Assembly: GCF_032854445.1 (NCBI RefSeq)
Contig: NC_088304.1
Location: 14,705,704-14,769,703 of the forward strand
Origin: Liolophura sinensis
Taxonomy: Eukaryota; Mollusca; Polyplacophora; Chitonida; Chitonidae
Direction of reading: 5' to 3'
DNA: 64,000 bases
Shown here: positions 45,486 to 54,501 of the stretch, one piece after another
Position numbering within the stretch: position 1 is the stretch's first letter
Layout of the letters: every line of letters begins with the position of its first letter
Made by a program: the position numbers and the translations under genes
Notes under the pieces: model-generated
What the model was told of the DNA's origin: nothing
Database searches by the model: none
What the model saw: only the letters and a program-made list of their open reading frames with translations

Positions 45486-45568
45486 CTGGTATTCTCGATA
45501 TCAGTCTCGCAAACTTTGATCAGTTTGTCGACCAGCCTCTGTAAACTTGTAAAGTTCCGCTTCGAAAC
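45486..45568 (-). CDS. KY/hillarin-like protein, internal exon
   Basis: 83 bases between acceptor 'tttttgtatgcag' and donor 'gtatgtaaat' on the minus strand, phase 0 to 2. Encodes VSKRNFTSLQRLVDKLIKVC then ETDIENTR. The pattern hydrophobic-x-x-LV..L...C.TD.E..R precedes the FRW motif in KY/hillarin proteins. Sits in correct order and phase between its neighbours. Confidence 0.75.
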
Positions 45569-45925
45569 CTGCATACAAAAATGCATTTTGAAAACCCACA
45601 CATACGCATTATACACAGAATAAAAAATTCCTCAACATTCAAACACGAGCATGTAGTTACGTACGTGCTGAGGATCTCAATACACTATAAATCACTAACA
45701 TTTTTTTATTTTTATTACCGAGATGTTGTTATTTTATTGGACCATGGAATCGATTTATATGTATTTTGTTGTCGTTGGTTGGATATTATTAAGTCATTTA
45801 GAAAACCCTTTACATTTCACATTCGATGGTGTGAAAACCCGAGTCTCCAACGCAACCGGCATGGTAAGTATTTGATTTAAAAGTAGATATGGATTATTCA
45901 TGAAGCAGTATCTACACAACATTAC

Positions 45926-46048
45926 CTGTACTGCCCTGTTGTCCAGTTTGTCAAAAGAATTTGGGCTGAAATAGCTTATCGAATTCGATGGTGTTGTTTT
46001 GTTCTGTTCATATATGAAAGGTGTTTTGTTCGCCGGTTCTAACTCTCC
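45926..46048 (-). CDS. KY/hillarin-like protein, upstream exon
   Basis: 123 bases between acceptor 'tttatgcctttgtag' and donor 'gtaatgttgt', phase 0 to 0, fully open. Encodes GELEPANKTPFIYEQNKTT, then SISYFSPNSFDKLDNRAVQ. The DKLDNRAVQ/VSKR junction with the next exon matches the region before the transglutaminase-like fold. I find no start codon exon in 46.05-48.9 kb, so the 5' part is unseen or lies beyond the Polinton. Confidence 0.7.
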
Positions 46049-46169
46049 CTACAAAGGCATAAACAAAAGCAAATGTGAAGTAAAATGTTTATTCCCACAG
46101 AGACGCTTTATAAGGTGGCTAAGGTGATCTTTTTTCCAAATAAACATCGTATATGACCACCCCCACCGC

Positions 46170-46173
<4 letters not shown>

Positions 46174-46216
<43 letters not shown>

Positions 46217-46237
46217 AGCACACACACGCACACACAT
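46174..46237. repeat. (CA)n microsatellite
   Basis: About thirty ACAC dinucleotides with a few interruptions (cgcaca, caagca). Confidence 0.95.
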
Positions 46238-46298
46238 AATGTTTAACCATGTCGGGGGTATTGTTGACTATATGCGATCGACGTGTAGCGGTCTACCG

Positions 46299-46470
46299 TT
46301 CGTTGAAGATCACTTGTCTGCCACCAGAGCATATCTGTACGTCATATGTGAGAAAGTTTGTCAGTAACTTGCCGAAGGCGGTGGTTTACTCCTCCCATGA
46401 AACTGATCACTAGTGTATATTGAAGATATCTTGACTACGGTGTTAAATAACAATCAGACAATAAATAAAT
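46299..46470 (+). repeat. SINE family B, 3' part
   Basis: 'gaagatcacttgtctgccac', 'tacgtcatatgtgagaaag', 'aacttgccgaaggcgg' and the tail 'acaataaataaata'. Best-preserved 3' end of this family in the window. Confidence 0.6.
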
Positions 46471-47190
46471 ATTATAGATGACCTTCATTTGGGGGGGCGG
46501 GGGGGATATCCAAGCCTTTCAGTTCAGCTGTAGAGATGTAGGCTGACTGCATGATTACAGAGGAGACAAATTCTACACGGTGCGTCTCTCATCCGCTCTA
46601 TACACTGATCCTGAAAGGTGATTTGGTAACGTGACTTGATCATGTACATTCACGTTTCTGATAAACGTTTATATTTCTGACTTATTGTGTATATTTACTC
46701 TGTATTATATACTGGGACCCTTGCTCTGGAGTTCCTTTTATATAGGATATCAAATAACCGCCAGCACTCAGGTAGCCTGGATGAAATGGAGTCTTTCTGA
46801 TAAACGCGAGATACATGAGCAATAGCTAAACAGCACATTTCTGTTTGGATACACCTACCAGCGTTACCGTCATTGAATCAGTCTGTGAGCCCAAATTTCG
46901 CCCTGTTAGTCCAAAGATTCTCGCTGGAGACTAATTTGTTCTGTGAGGTGAGTGAATAGAATTAAGCCGTCCTAACCCATGTGAAGTACATATAACAGCA
47001 CCAGGTCGATTTGAATCTCCAAAGTCAGAGGAAATTGTCAAGATGCCAGGGGGACGTTCTACAAAGCAGTCGCCAACTGCGATGGGCGCAAAATCCATGG
47101 CAAAATATAGTGAAGAGATCCGTAACCATGGTTAATGCGCTTGGGTAAGGTTGCAACAACTTTGTAGAACGGGCCACTGTAGTTTTATTG
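46471..47190. other. intergenic region upstream of the KY-like exons
   Basis: No exon found on the minus strand that would extend the KY-like gene. A G-rich run lies at 46490-46504. 'gggacgttctacaaagcagtcgc' at 47050 is a unique stretch without assignment. Confidence 0.4.
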
Positions 47191-47191
47191 T

Positions 47192-47310
47192 AAAAAGTAG
47201 CTTGATTGTAGAGAGTAGCTAGATTGTAAAGAGTGTAGCTTGATTGTGCAGAATAGCTTGATTGTAAACAGTAGCTTGATTGTAAACAGTAGCTTGATTG
47301 TAAACATAAA
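47192..47310. repeat. short tandem repeat, unit about 18 bp
   Basis: Six to seven units of GTAGCTTGATTGTAAACA with variants (gtagctagattgtaaagag). Confidence 0.8.
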
Positions 47311-47404
47311 CTTCATTCACTACTTACCTTAAATCGAACTAGAAGCCAAGCAGCGGTCTCCCAGGTCATTGCTTCAAACCCCCAACAGGGTTTCTTCTTA
47401 CATC

Positions 47405-48600
47405 TAGTAGTATGCACACTATAGGTTCTGGCGCACGCCCCCCCTTGGGGCCCTCCCCATAACAAAATAGAGGCCCCACCCCCCTTTCCCTGCTTCCCCA
47501 TACCCCAACTCCCCCTTAGGCGCCTCCCCAGCCAAGGCATACACGCTTATTTACAAGTCTCGCCTACACACACACACATTGATATGAGGCGACCTAGTTG
47601 GCATTTAATACATAAGGATTATAAGGATGTGTGTAAGGGGCGTATTCATGTACTACATGTATGAGGGGATGTTTGGTAGCTCAAATCCGGATTTGGTCTC
47701 CTGTATATGTAGTATATGAATGCGTTACCTGCATATGGCGCCGGGCTCTACGCACTTCTAAGGAATCTCTGCAACTTTCGACAGTTTCGGGGGCAGAGAG
47801 ACCTTACCAAGGGGTGTTGTAGATGGCCCAAAGGTAGTGGGATGTGTCAGCCCCAATTAACCCCCCTAACCGTGGGTCGCTAGCGCAAAAAATCCTGAGC
47901 CCGCCGTTAGGGTGGTGATTAATTGGTAAAAGGCTGAGCTATAAACCAGGCCTTTTGCCTTTTTGGACCATGGGTTCGAACCCCACACTGGGCAGAATTT
48001 TTTTTACCCCAAATCCAGCCAAAGGGGGTATTTTTGACGGGTAAAATTTTGAATCAACAGCCCACAGACCAGTACACTGTTTCAAAGTGTATTAATATTA
48101 TATGTATGTATACTAGTAGTATAGGGAAGGAGGGTTCTGGCACACCCTCCCCCTGGGGCCCTCCCCAGAACAAAATAGAGGCCCCAGTCCCAGCCGAGGG
48201 TCTGATGGCTATCGAAATTTCTTATTAGGTATACAGCGAATACAATGAATAATCATGGGATCTCCCACGATGGAAACGACCAGCCAGCCTATTTGGGCGA
48301 AGATAGTCGGCACGATGCAAGACTTGCGAGGCTACAAAGAAGTCACCCACAGCATGGGTGCTGGTTAATTGGTAACAGGTTGAGCTATAAACCAGGCCTT
48401 TTGCTTTTTTGGACCATGGGTTCGAACCCCACACCGGGCAGAATTTTTTTTACCAGGCTAGCCAAACATTCGCCCAGTTGGACGGGCAATCCAGCCAAAG
48501 GGGGTATTTTTGACGGGTAAAATTTTGAATCAACAGCCCACAGACCAGTACACTGTTTCAAAGTGTATTAATATTATATGTATGTATACTAGATTGTGAA
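47405..48600. repeat. duplicated region with tRNA-like boxes
   Basis: Two blocks occur twice in the same orientation. Block 1: 'ctggggccctccccagaac' with 'aaaatagaggcccca' at 47418-47480 and 48130-48187. Block 2: 'gagctataaaccaggcc', 'ggaccatgggttcgaacccc', 'aaagggggtatttttgacgg' and 'gtgtattaatattatatg' at 47918-48115 and 48363-48592. GGGTTCGAACCCC is a perfect RNA polymerase III B-box and 'taattggtaaaaggctgagc' resembles an A-box. A T-run follows ('gcagaattttttttacc'). The two copies of block 2 differ by a 40-base indel. It is tRNA-derived, but not a normal tRNA gene. Confidence 0.65.
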
Positions 48601-48934
48601 TATTTTTCTAACATGTATGTTTACAAAGTGTATTCATATATGTATTCAGATGACAGAAATGATGTTTGACATGCAATACTGTGCCCAGAGTTAATTTCTC
48701 GACATAGATAGTACATGTATTTGAATTGTTTTTTGTATTTTACAAAGTTTATTTCTACCTACTGTGACTTAGGTGCTCAAAACGTATGGTGCCACTACTC
48801 TTTTAGTGAGTGACAGTCACAGATTCAGTGGTGATAATTTTGCCTGTTCTCAGAGCGACGTATACTGTATTCTGATTTGGTTTCGTTGCATGTGAAGTAG
48901 TGTAACAAGTTCCCCCCGGGCACCTCCCAGAGCA
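48601..48934. other. left border zone of the Polinton
   Basis: No gene. The element should end here with a terminal inverted repeat, yet I find no counterpart near 59.3 kb. 'agtgtaacaagttccccccg' at 48897 is the most terminus-like sequence (Polinton ends commonly begin AG), but its inverse is absent on the right. Confidence 0.4.
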
Positions 48935-49597
48935 TCATTCGGAAAGAGTGTTTTTCAGCTCTTGCCGAGCTAGTTTTCGGCCGCGATCTATAAGCTGTTT
49001 TTTCGTCCTTTCATCGATCTCTACGGCGTTGAATGCCTTACGAGACTTAGCGCGTATCTCCTGCTTCAGATCAGAGTAGTTCTTGAGCTCCTGAACGACT
49101 TGCTTGAATTCTACGTCCGAAATAACACCATCAGATAATGCCGTAGATACCTGCGCACGGATGCTGTTAAGTTTAGCCTCAGCCAACAGCCGTATATCGT
49201 TATATTTCTTGGCCTTTGCGTGAAGTCGGCGGCTAACGAATTTTCCGGCGATATTTAAGACACCGCAAGCTAGGGCCGCAGCTTCCATGGCCAAGACAGC
49301 AGGGGCTGCAATTATTGTTGTGAGTAGTCCCACGCCTGCAACCCCTAGTCCCAAACCGGCCGTAAGCATGGCCGAATCAAGGGCCTCGGCGGCTAAGACA
49401 CCGCGCCGGTACTTTTTGTACAGGGCCCGGCGGAGATCTCGCTCAGATTCAAGCTGCCTCTGTATTTTGCTGATATACTGCAGGCAATGGGCGTGCGCCA
49501 CGCCCTCCGGGGGGTTTTCAACCATCGGCGCGGTCGGGGTCAAGGGATGGTCATCCGTCGGCTCTTCATCCGTGATCGCTGGGTACAGTCGTCCCAT
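48935..49597 (-). CDS. Polinton accessory protein with two membrane segments (220 aa)
   Basis: I choose the ATG at 49597 (MGRLYPAIT) over the upstream in-frame ATG at 49621 because the shorter form leaves a small gap after the preceding gene. Residues 1-45 are acidic and proline-rich. A helical stretch follows (QLESERDLRRALYKKYRRG). About residues 82-125 give two membrane helices (AGLGLGVAGVGLLTTIIAA and VLAMEAAALACGVLNIAG). The C-terminal half is charged and helical. The layout of two membrane helices and a cytosolic helical tail is common in Polinton accessory proteins. Open and undamaged. Function unknown; a pore or membrane-remodelling role is only a guess. Confidence 0.75.
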   Translation of the reverse strand: MGRLYPAITDEEPTDDHPLTPTAPMVENPPEGVAHAHCLQYISKIQRQLESERDLRRALYKKYRRGVLAAEALDSAMLTAGLGLGVAGVGLLTTIIAAPAVLAMEAAALACGVLNIAGKFVSRRLHAKAKKYNDIRLLAEAKLNSIRAQVSTALSDGVISDVEFKQVVQELKNYSDLKQEIRAKSRKAFNAVEIDERTKKQLIDRGRKLARQELKNTLSE

Positions 49598-49607
49598 ATT
49601 GTCCGTC

Positions 49608-50538
49608 TTACGAGTCAACAACGTCGGTAAGCCCTAAATCGTCATCGGGAATACTAACACGAAAGCTTATAAGTTTTATACCGGACTCTAAATAGATGTA
49701 ATCGAGTTTGGCATCGCTCCATACAAAGACCCGTATATCCTCGAGAGAGCTCCGGATGACTGGGTCGCCCTGGGCCGGTAATTTGATCATAAGTCTGAGC
49801 TCCTTTCCATTGTGCTCTGCAGGCCACTTTAGTCTCACACCGGTAATCAAGGAGACACGGCGCTGAGAGGCCGCGCCAAGTATGATGTTGAAGATAAGTA
49901 TAGATCCAGGGTTTATTTCTATCATGGACAAAGATATACTTGTTTGCCCTATAAGAAGTGCGGAATCTACACCTTCGCCCGCAGATAGTGCTAAGCCACC
50001 TCTTACACCCTTAGCTAGATAACACTTGCTGACTGGTATCCACGACACGAAAGAGGTTCCGGAGTTGAAAACTTTTTTCACCTTGGTTATATCGGCCTGG
50101 ACCGTCAACGGGGTCACCTTCACATCTATAAACCAATCGGGGTCGCGAGCTCTGGCAAGAACAAAGCGGTCTTCAAAGCGAATTAATGAGAGTTTTTGTT
50201 CTTCAATCACCTCAGAAGGCGACCTGCGCTCTTGCTCTACAGAGGATGAGACATCTTGAAGGGAAGCAAACGTGGCAGGTTCTGCTTGCCCCCCCGTAAT
50301 CTTTTTGCGGCTGTACTTGCCACTTTGAAACTGGAAGGCGTAGATTTTACCTCCCTGGCCTTGAAGTTCGAACTCCGACACATCTGCCAAGTCGCTTAAA
50401 ACAGGCACGCAGACCTGGGACCGGCTGCGTCCACCATACCCATTGTATTTCTAGGGTAGCACTGAGGTACTCTACATTAATATACTTGCCGTTTTTGTCT
50501 AAAAGTGCTACGGTCAAGTGCGTTATATAGTCGGCGCG
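49608..50538 (-). pseudogene. Polinton accessory gene, candidate minor capsid/penton, 5' frameshift
   Basis: The 3' frame is open for about 280 codons from 50450 down to the stop at 49608 and contains CVPVLSDLADVSEFELQ, GGKIYAFQFQSGKYSRKK, a middle of alternating hydrophobic strands (SISLSMIEINPGSILIFNI) and ends GLTDVVDS. The 5' piece lies in another frame (about 50538-50455: ALLDKNGKYINVEYLSATL). One frame change near 50453 joins the two in order. Neither piece starts with ATG, so the original start has been lost; a nearby repeated 'actatataacgc' (50521-50550) may have disturbed it. The all-beta look, size and position next to the capsid gene make a single jelly-roll penton protein a reasonable but unproved guess. 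Confidence 0.6.
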
Positions 50539-51001
50539 TTATATAGTTCTGAACTCGCTGTCTCCAGGGCTGCGACTGCTGCCGGATGCAACGATGTCTG
50601 TTCTTTTCTTTTCCAGTCTATGAAGCCCAGCCCCCCTTCCCCCCTAACAACATTAACCCCTCCTTTATAGGCGACTGTTGAGAAGGCTAGCGGTTCACCT
50701 GTTCGTTTGTTGATGATGTCCAGTTTGGGGTGGGCCGCGAGTCGCAGACGCCCTTGGACAACCTTAAACTTCGTGTAATCGCGAAAGAGGGGGGTAAGGC
50801 TGGGATCCCCTTCGCCAACGCATCGTAATAATCATTCACGGCGGCCTGCGTCAGCTCTTGTTGAAGGTTTCTGGCGGCCGCACCCCGGCTTTGTTGCTCG
50901 GGAACGTCATCACATGCAAAGAGAGGGGTCTGTTCGTCGTCGATGTTGTTGTCCCCTTGGGCGTCGTCGAACGCCGGATTATCAAAGTCGAAGTCTGCCA
51001 T
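50523..51001 (-). pseudogene. Polinton accessory gene (MADFDF-type acidic N-terminus), frameshifted
   Basis: Starts at the ATG at 51001 with MADFDFDNPAFDD, a strongly acidic N-terminus, followed by QELTQAAVNDYYDALAKG. A one-base loss in a G-run (plus-strand C-run at 50807-50810) then shifts the frame. The continuing piece in the other frame reads DYTKFKVVQGRLRLAA, KLDIINKRTGEPLAF, GGLGFIDWKRKEQTSLH and stops at 50523-50525. The starts of this gene and of the capsid gene are 44 bases apart and divergent, so that gap must hold both promoters. Function unknown. The frame in use changes once, so the gene is broken in this copy. Confidence 0.7.
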
Positions 51002-51045
51002 AATCCTGGTATTGAACATTGCAAGGTATACCTTCAATACACACA
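51002..51045. promoter_or_regulatory. 44-base divergent promoter region of Polinton
   Basis: It separates the leftward MADFDF-type gene from the rightward capsid gene. It contains 'attgcaaggtatacc' and 'tcaatacacac', AT-richer than the genes on both sides. No defined motif can be assigned. Confidence 0.35.
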
Positions 51046-52227
51046 ATGGATGCATACGGACGCAGGCTAAACCCTTTCAGAACACTCCGTAAGCCTCGGG
51101 GGGTACAAGGTGTACGGCAGTCCTTGGTCGTCACCAACAACCCGAGTACGATCGACCAGAATCAACAACTCTTCGTCCGCTTCCCCAACCTCGGCGCAAA
51201 TGACGTCATTGTGCCCGGTACCGTGCGCTTGGCCTTCTCGATTACGATCAATACATCCGACCCGAACGCCACAGTGGTCGGGAATCTCGGACGCGCAGTA
51301 GTCAAGAAAACCACGATCAGAATCAGCGGGAATGAGGTAATGTCCATCGACGACTGTGATGTGTTTCATTGCTACGGCGACTTATGGCTGACCAAAAACG
51401 AACGGCGGAATGCGGCCTAACAAGGCATCGGCAGTGAAAACATGCTTAAACTTCGAGTCGAAGCGGAGGACGCTCGCTCGCGCCTTTGGCAGCCGGTTTC
51501 ACATCCCGTTAGACTTTGAGCTTCTAGATGGCCACATGCCATTCTACCAGAGTGCCTTGGCCGACCGACTGGAGTACGAACTGACGTTCAACGATTACGG
51601 TCGGGTCATCCAGGCAACAGACGATGCCGACGCGACTTACACTATCGACATCAGCTTGGAGTTCGATATGGTCACCGAAGAGGAGCTCGCAAGAGAGAGA
51701 AGTCTGATACTCTCTGGAACATAAACCTGAACACGCCCGCGAGAGCAATGAAGGGCATCCTCATGCTGTTCGAGACTAAAGGAACCCCGTGGAATAGGAG
51801 GTCGGAATCCTTCTACAACCCGAAGATTACCAAAGTAGAAGTCACAATAGAAGGCGTCCCCAATCAGCTGTACATCCAGGGCATGCGGGCGTACCAGCAG
51901 TGGGGCGAGGTCCAGAGGTTCTTCGCCAGCTCACCCCTACGAAAGCGGGACCCTGAGGTGGCCAAGGTCGTTAAAGACTTAGGCCTGGCAGGCGTCTCCC
52001 TGGAAGAGTTCTTGACGCACAAGCACGCCTTCTGGCTTGACCTTCGGCCAAGCGACGATGACGAGCTGCATGGCAGTGGGAGGCGCGTTCTGAACGCCGG
52101 CGAGGGGATTACGATACAGGTGACAAGAGAGAGAGAGGAGCCCGGCGTGTTGAACGTATATCTCTATGTGATCATGGACGCAAAGCTGCACATCGAGAAT
52201 GGTAGATTCGTTAGCGCGCTTTATTGA
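51046..52227 (+). pseudogene. Polinton major capsid protein (double jelly-roll), broken
   Basis: The start MDAYGRRLNPFRTLR is followed by NNPSTIDQNQQLFVRFPN and VKKTTIRISGNEVMSIDD, characteristic of Polinton major capsid proteins. Damage: an in-frame TAA at 51418-51420, after which the same frame continues as QGIGSENMLKLRVEA; a frame change near 51465-51480 into the piece FHIPLDFELLDGHMPFYQ; and a return to the first frame at about 51690-51700 with apparent loss of some codons between EELAR and SDTLWNINLNTPARAMKG. The C-terminal third (51748-52227) is open and ends HIENGRFVSALY. In intact relatives this protein builds the icosahedral shell. It cannot be made in full here. Confidence 0.88.
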
Positions 52228-52810
52228 TGACGCCCACTGCGCGATTATCTGTGGGCAGACGGGATGCGGCAAAACAGTCTTCGTGCTGGACCTGCTTGAG
52301 GGGCCTTTCCGCGGTTTCTTTCATCACATTGTGATCCTGTGCCCCACTCTTAAGCATAACGAGGCGTACCGGCGGCGATGGATACTGTCTGACCCTGAGG
52401 TCTATTGTGTTGATCCCGGCGAGCGGCTCGACTGCCTGAGAGCTTTCTACAGATTTTTCGAGGGGGAGCCCACCCTATACATCATCGATGACTGTAGCGC
52501 GTTAGAGGCCATGAAGAAGAAACAAAAAATGCTGTCATTCATGGCTTTCTCGGGCCGTCATACAAAGCAAAGCGTCTGGGTCCTCACTCAGAAATACAAC
52601 GCCGTCCTCAAAGACTTTCGCGAGCAGACAAGGTGGGTGGCTTTATTCCACTGCAAAGATCGGCACTCGTTCAACGAATGCATGGAGGAGAACGACATCA
52701 TCGAGGCCGAGAGCGAAAAGGCAGAGGTTCGACAGAAGCTCAAGAAGAATCTGCATTCTAAGCTCCTGCTAATGACTGATACGCCCGCCATATCTAAGAT
52801 TATATATTAG
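52199..52810 (+). CDS. Polinton DNA-packaging ATPase (A32/FtsK-HerA type, 203 aa)
   Basis: Intact frame overlapping the capsid gene by 29 bases, which supports the ATG chosen. Walker A is GQTGCGKT (residues 19-26), Walker B TLYIIDDC (92-99), and a sensor-like segment SVWVLTQKYN follows (125-134). The family pumps genome DNA into preformed capsids using ATP. Length is typical of Polinton ATPases. It is one of the few core genes here without stop or frameshift. Confidence 0.92.
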   Translation: MVDSLARFIDDAHCAIICGQTGCGKTVFVLDLLEGPFRGFFHHIVILCPTLKHNEAYRRRWILSDPEVYCVDPGERLDCLRAFYRFFEGEPTLYIIDDCSALEAMKKKQKMLSFMAFSGRHTKQSVWVLTQKYNAVLKDFREQTRWVALFHCKDRHSFNECMEENDIIEAESEKAEVRQKLKKNLHSKLLLMTDTPAISKIIY

Positions 52811-52835
52811 ACGTAGTCGCCCCTACATATTAATA

Positions 52836-53360
52836 ATGGATACCGACGAGCTTATACACGATATTCTGGGCGCAGAGGAGGAGGAGGAGGAGAAGCCCGG
52901 CCAACAGCCCAGCAAACATGCACAGCAGCTCAGGGATAGACTGGCGGCACTTGCGGTGGGTGGGCAGGTCAAGCGATGTGTGGGAAAAGACGTAACAGCC
53001 GCTGAGATCGACGCCAAGAGCGACGAAGACGTTGAAAGGCTGCACTCCAGGTACGAGGCAAAGCTCGGTGCACGGATGGTTGACGGTCTCGGAGGTATAT
53101 TCTTGAGATCATATGTAAGGGCAGCCAGCTGGCTCCTACCAATCCCACCCGAGAATCGACCAATGCTAATGGCACAGCTTGCCACCGACCCATTTGTTGA
53201 ACAGGCGCTTAGCAGTGCTAGCTGCTGGCTATACTACTGTTATGGTAAGTACTTGGCACCGTTAACCATGGCGCTAACCACTACTGAGCACTGCTCGTTT
53301 AAACACCACTGCTCTCCTAGAAATGATGATCCAGAGGAACATGAGTACAACGAATCCTGA
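52836..53360 (+). CDS. Polinton accessory protein, acidic N-terminus (174 aa)
   Basis: Starts 25 bases after the ATPase stop with MDTDELIHDILGAEEEEEE. A charged helical part follows (KSDEDVERLHSRYEAKLGA), and a hydrophobic C-terminal half (IFLRSYVRAASWLLPIPP; ALSSASCWLYYCYGKYLAPL). Open throughout, ending NDDPEEHEYNES. It overlaps the next gene by about 20 bases. A protein in this place is usual in Polintons, and its role is not established. The hydrophobic end suggests membrane contact or capsid interior binding (inference). Confidence 0.7.
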   Translation: MDTDELIHDILGAEEEEEEKPGQQPSKHAQQLRDRLAALAVGGQVKRCVGKDVTAAEIDAKSDEDVERLHSRYEAKLGARMVDGLGGIFLRSYVRAASWLLPIPPENRPMLMAQLATDPFVEQALSSASCWLYYCYGKYLAPLTMALTTTEHCSFKHHCSPRNDDPEEHEYNES

Positions 53361-53853
53361 AGGCCCGAAAGAAGCGGAGGGGGTGACAGCGGATTCTACG
53401 AATGACGGCCCTGCGAAGAATCCCAAAAGAGTCGCTGCGGGTCGAGCGAATGCTGCAGCGAGAAAGACCAAGGCTGAAAAGCTCAAGGACGAGCTTCGCG
53501 AGGCAAAGGCTTCTTTGCTTGGCGCAGCTGATTCCACCAAGAAACAGCCGAAGGAACCGGATTCTACGAAGGAGGGGGGAGCCACAAATTTTGCGAAGGA
53601 ACCGGATTCTACGAATGCACACCAAATCACCCGCTGGAGTTATTACCCCCTAGCGTTATTAGGCGTTGGCGGCCTTGTGTTGCTATGCGCGTGGCGCAGC
53701 CGCTATACAGCACGAGGTGCAGATATTACGCCGTATGCACGAGGTGGAGATATTACGCTGCATGCAGATATCACGCCGCAAGAAAAAAATCTCCATTTGA
53801 ATACACGTCGCGACCCTTTTTATATAGAGCAGCATGTCTACTCCACCCAGTGA
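53341..53853 (+). CDS. Polinton accessory protein, Lys/Ala-rich with one membrane segment (170 aa)
   Basis: I take the ATG at 53341 (MSTTNPEGPKEAEG); two methionines lie just upstream. The central part KRVAAGRANAAARKTKAEKL is basic and helical, as in DNA-binding core-type proteins. A hydrophobic segment (YPLALLGVGGLVLLCAW) spans about residues 101-117. The C-terminal tail contains three short repeats based on DIT (GADITPYA, GGDITLHA, ADITPQ), matching a roughly 27-base tandem repeat at 53715-53785, probably a recent expansion. Ends DPFYIEQHVYSTQ. Open. Confidence 0.65.
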   Translation: MSTTNPEGPKEAEGVTADSTNDGPAKNPKRVAAGRANAAARKTKAEKLKDELREAKASLLGAADSTKKQPKEPDSTKEGGATNFAKEPDSTNAHQITRWSYYPLALLGVGGLVLLCAWRSRYTARGADITPYARGGDITLHADITPQEKNLHLNTRRDPFYIEQHVYSTQ

Positions 53854-54062
53854 CGGAAAAGTGCTAGTCAACGCGGCCTGTGGTCTCTCTCCTGGCTACT
53901 GGGTACGCTCGTCTCGGCCAGATGTTCCTGAAAGGAGCCCCCCCGAAGCTGGACCAAACACCCCGTGACGTCGGCATGGTCATTGCAGATGTAGGCCTGG
54001 CCATGTTTTCGAAGGACCTGCTAATTAAACAAGGGCTCCTTCCTCCCAATATAATCAAGTAG
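53834..54062 (+). pseudogene. Polinton small protein, frameshifted (about 75 codons)
   Basis: The ATG at 53834 begins MSTPPSDGKVLVNA, overlapping the end of the preceding gene. A frame change near 53870 leads into LLATGYARLGQMFLKGAPPK and DVGMVIADVGLAMFSKDLL, ending LPPNIIK. Small helical protein with an Ala/Leu/Met-rich C-terminal half. Conserved place in the array suggests a structural role; unknown. Confidence 0.6.
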
Positions 54063-54064
54063 TA

Positions 54065-54501
54065 ATGGCCTCCATCGCAATGATGATTGGCGGCGCCCTC
54101 GTAAACGCTTTGGCCTTCAGCGGGAGCAACTATATGTTTTCGATGCTGAGGAGTTCCGGTGTCGACGAAGAGCGGAGGCGCCATGACCGCGCTGTAGAGC
54201 AGCTCCAAGCCGCCCAGGAAAAATGAGCCCGAAAGCGCACTGAGCGCTTGGACTGGATCAACGATGAACTCCGCCGCCAGGGCCACGCTGTCCAAACGTT
54301 CCGGGATGTCGGCGCTGCAATCAAGTAACGGGCAAAACTCTTACACGCGATGCACGCAAGGCGCTGCTGGGCTCAGAGCCACAGCTCTCCGATTTCTATG
54401 TGCCTAGTGAAGATCAAAAACACCGCGAGATGACCTTCGTCATCCTGGGGATGTGTGTGGTTGGGGGTGTGAGTTACGGAATCGCAAAACTCACCAAGTA
54501 A
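54065..54501 (+). pseudogene. Polinton membrane-anchored small protein, stop and frameshift
   Basis: Starts MASIAMMIGGALVNALAFSG, a hydrophobic N-terminal helix, then a charged coiled-coil region (DEERRRHDRAVEQLQAAQEK). An in-frame TGA at 54224-54226 interrupts it, after which the same frame continues RKRTERLDWINDELRRQG. A frame change at 54326-54330 leads to QLSDFYVPSEDQK and a second hydrophobic segment (TFVILGMCVVGGVSYGIA), stop at 54499. The two-piece order fits one protein of about 145 residues with membrane segments at both ends. Only two bases separate it from the preceding gene. Confidence 0.65.

Noticed and set aside
47313-47540. 75-codon minus-strand Gly-rich frame
   Set aside because: Covers the duplicated GC-rich block (GGGGCCCTCCCC) and is a composition effect.
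47918-48010. tRNA gene call for the sequence with a perfect B-box
   Set aside because: The acceptor stem and anticodon arm cannot be paired convincingly by eye, and the sequence is duplicated nearby as part of a longer repeat.
52823-53185. Ser-rich 120-codon minus-strand frame, and other antisense frames in 49-59 kb
   Set aside because: Shadows of the GC-rich Polinton genes on the opposite strand.
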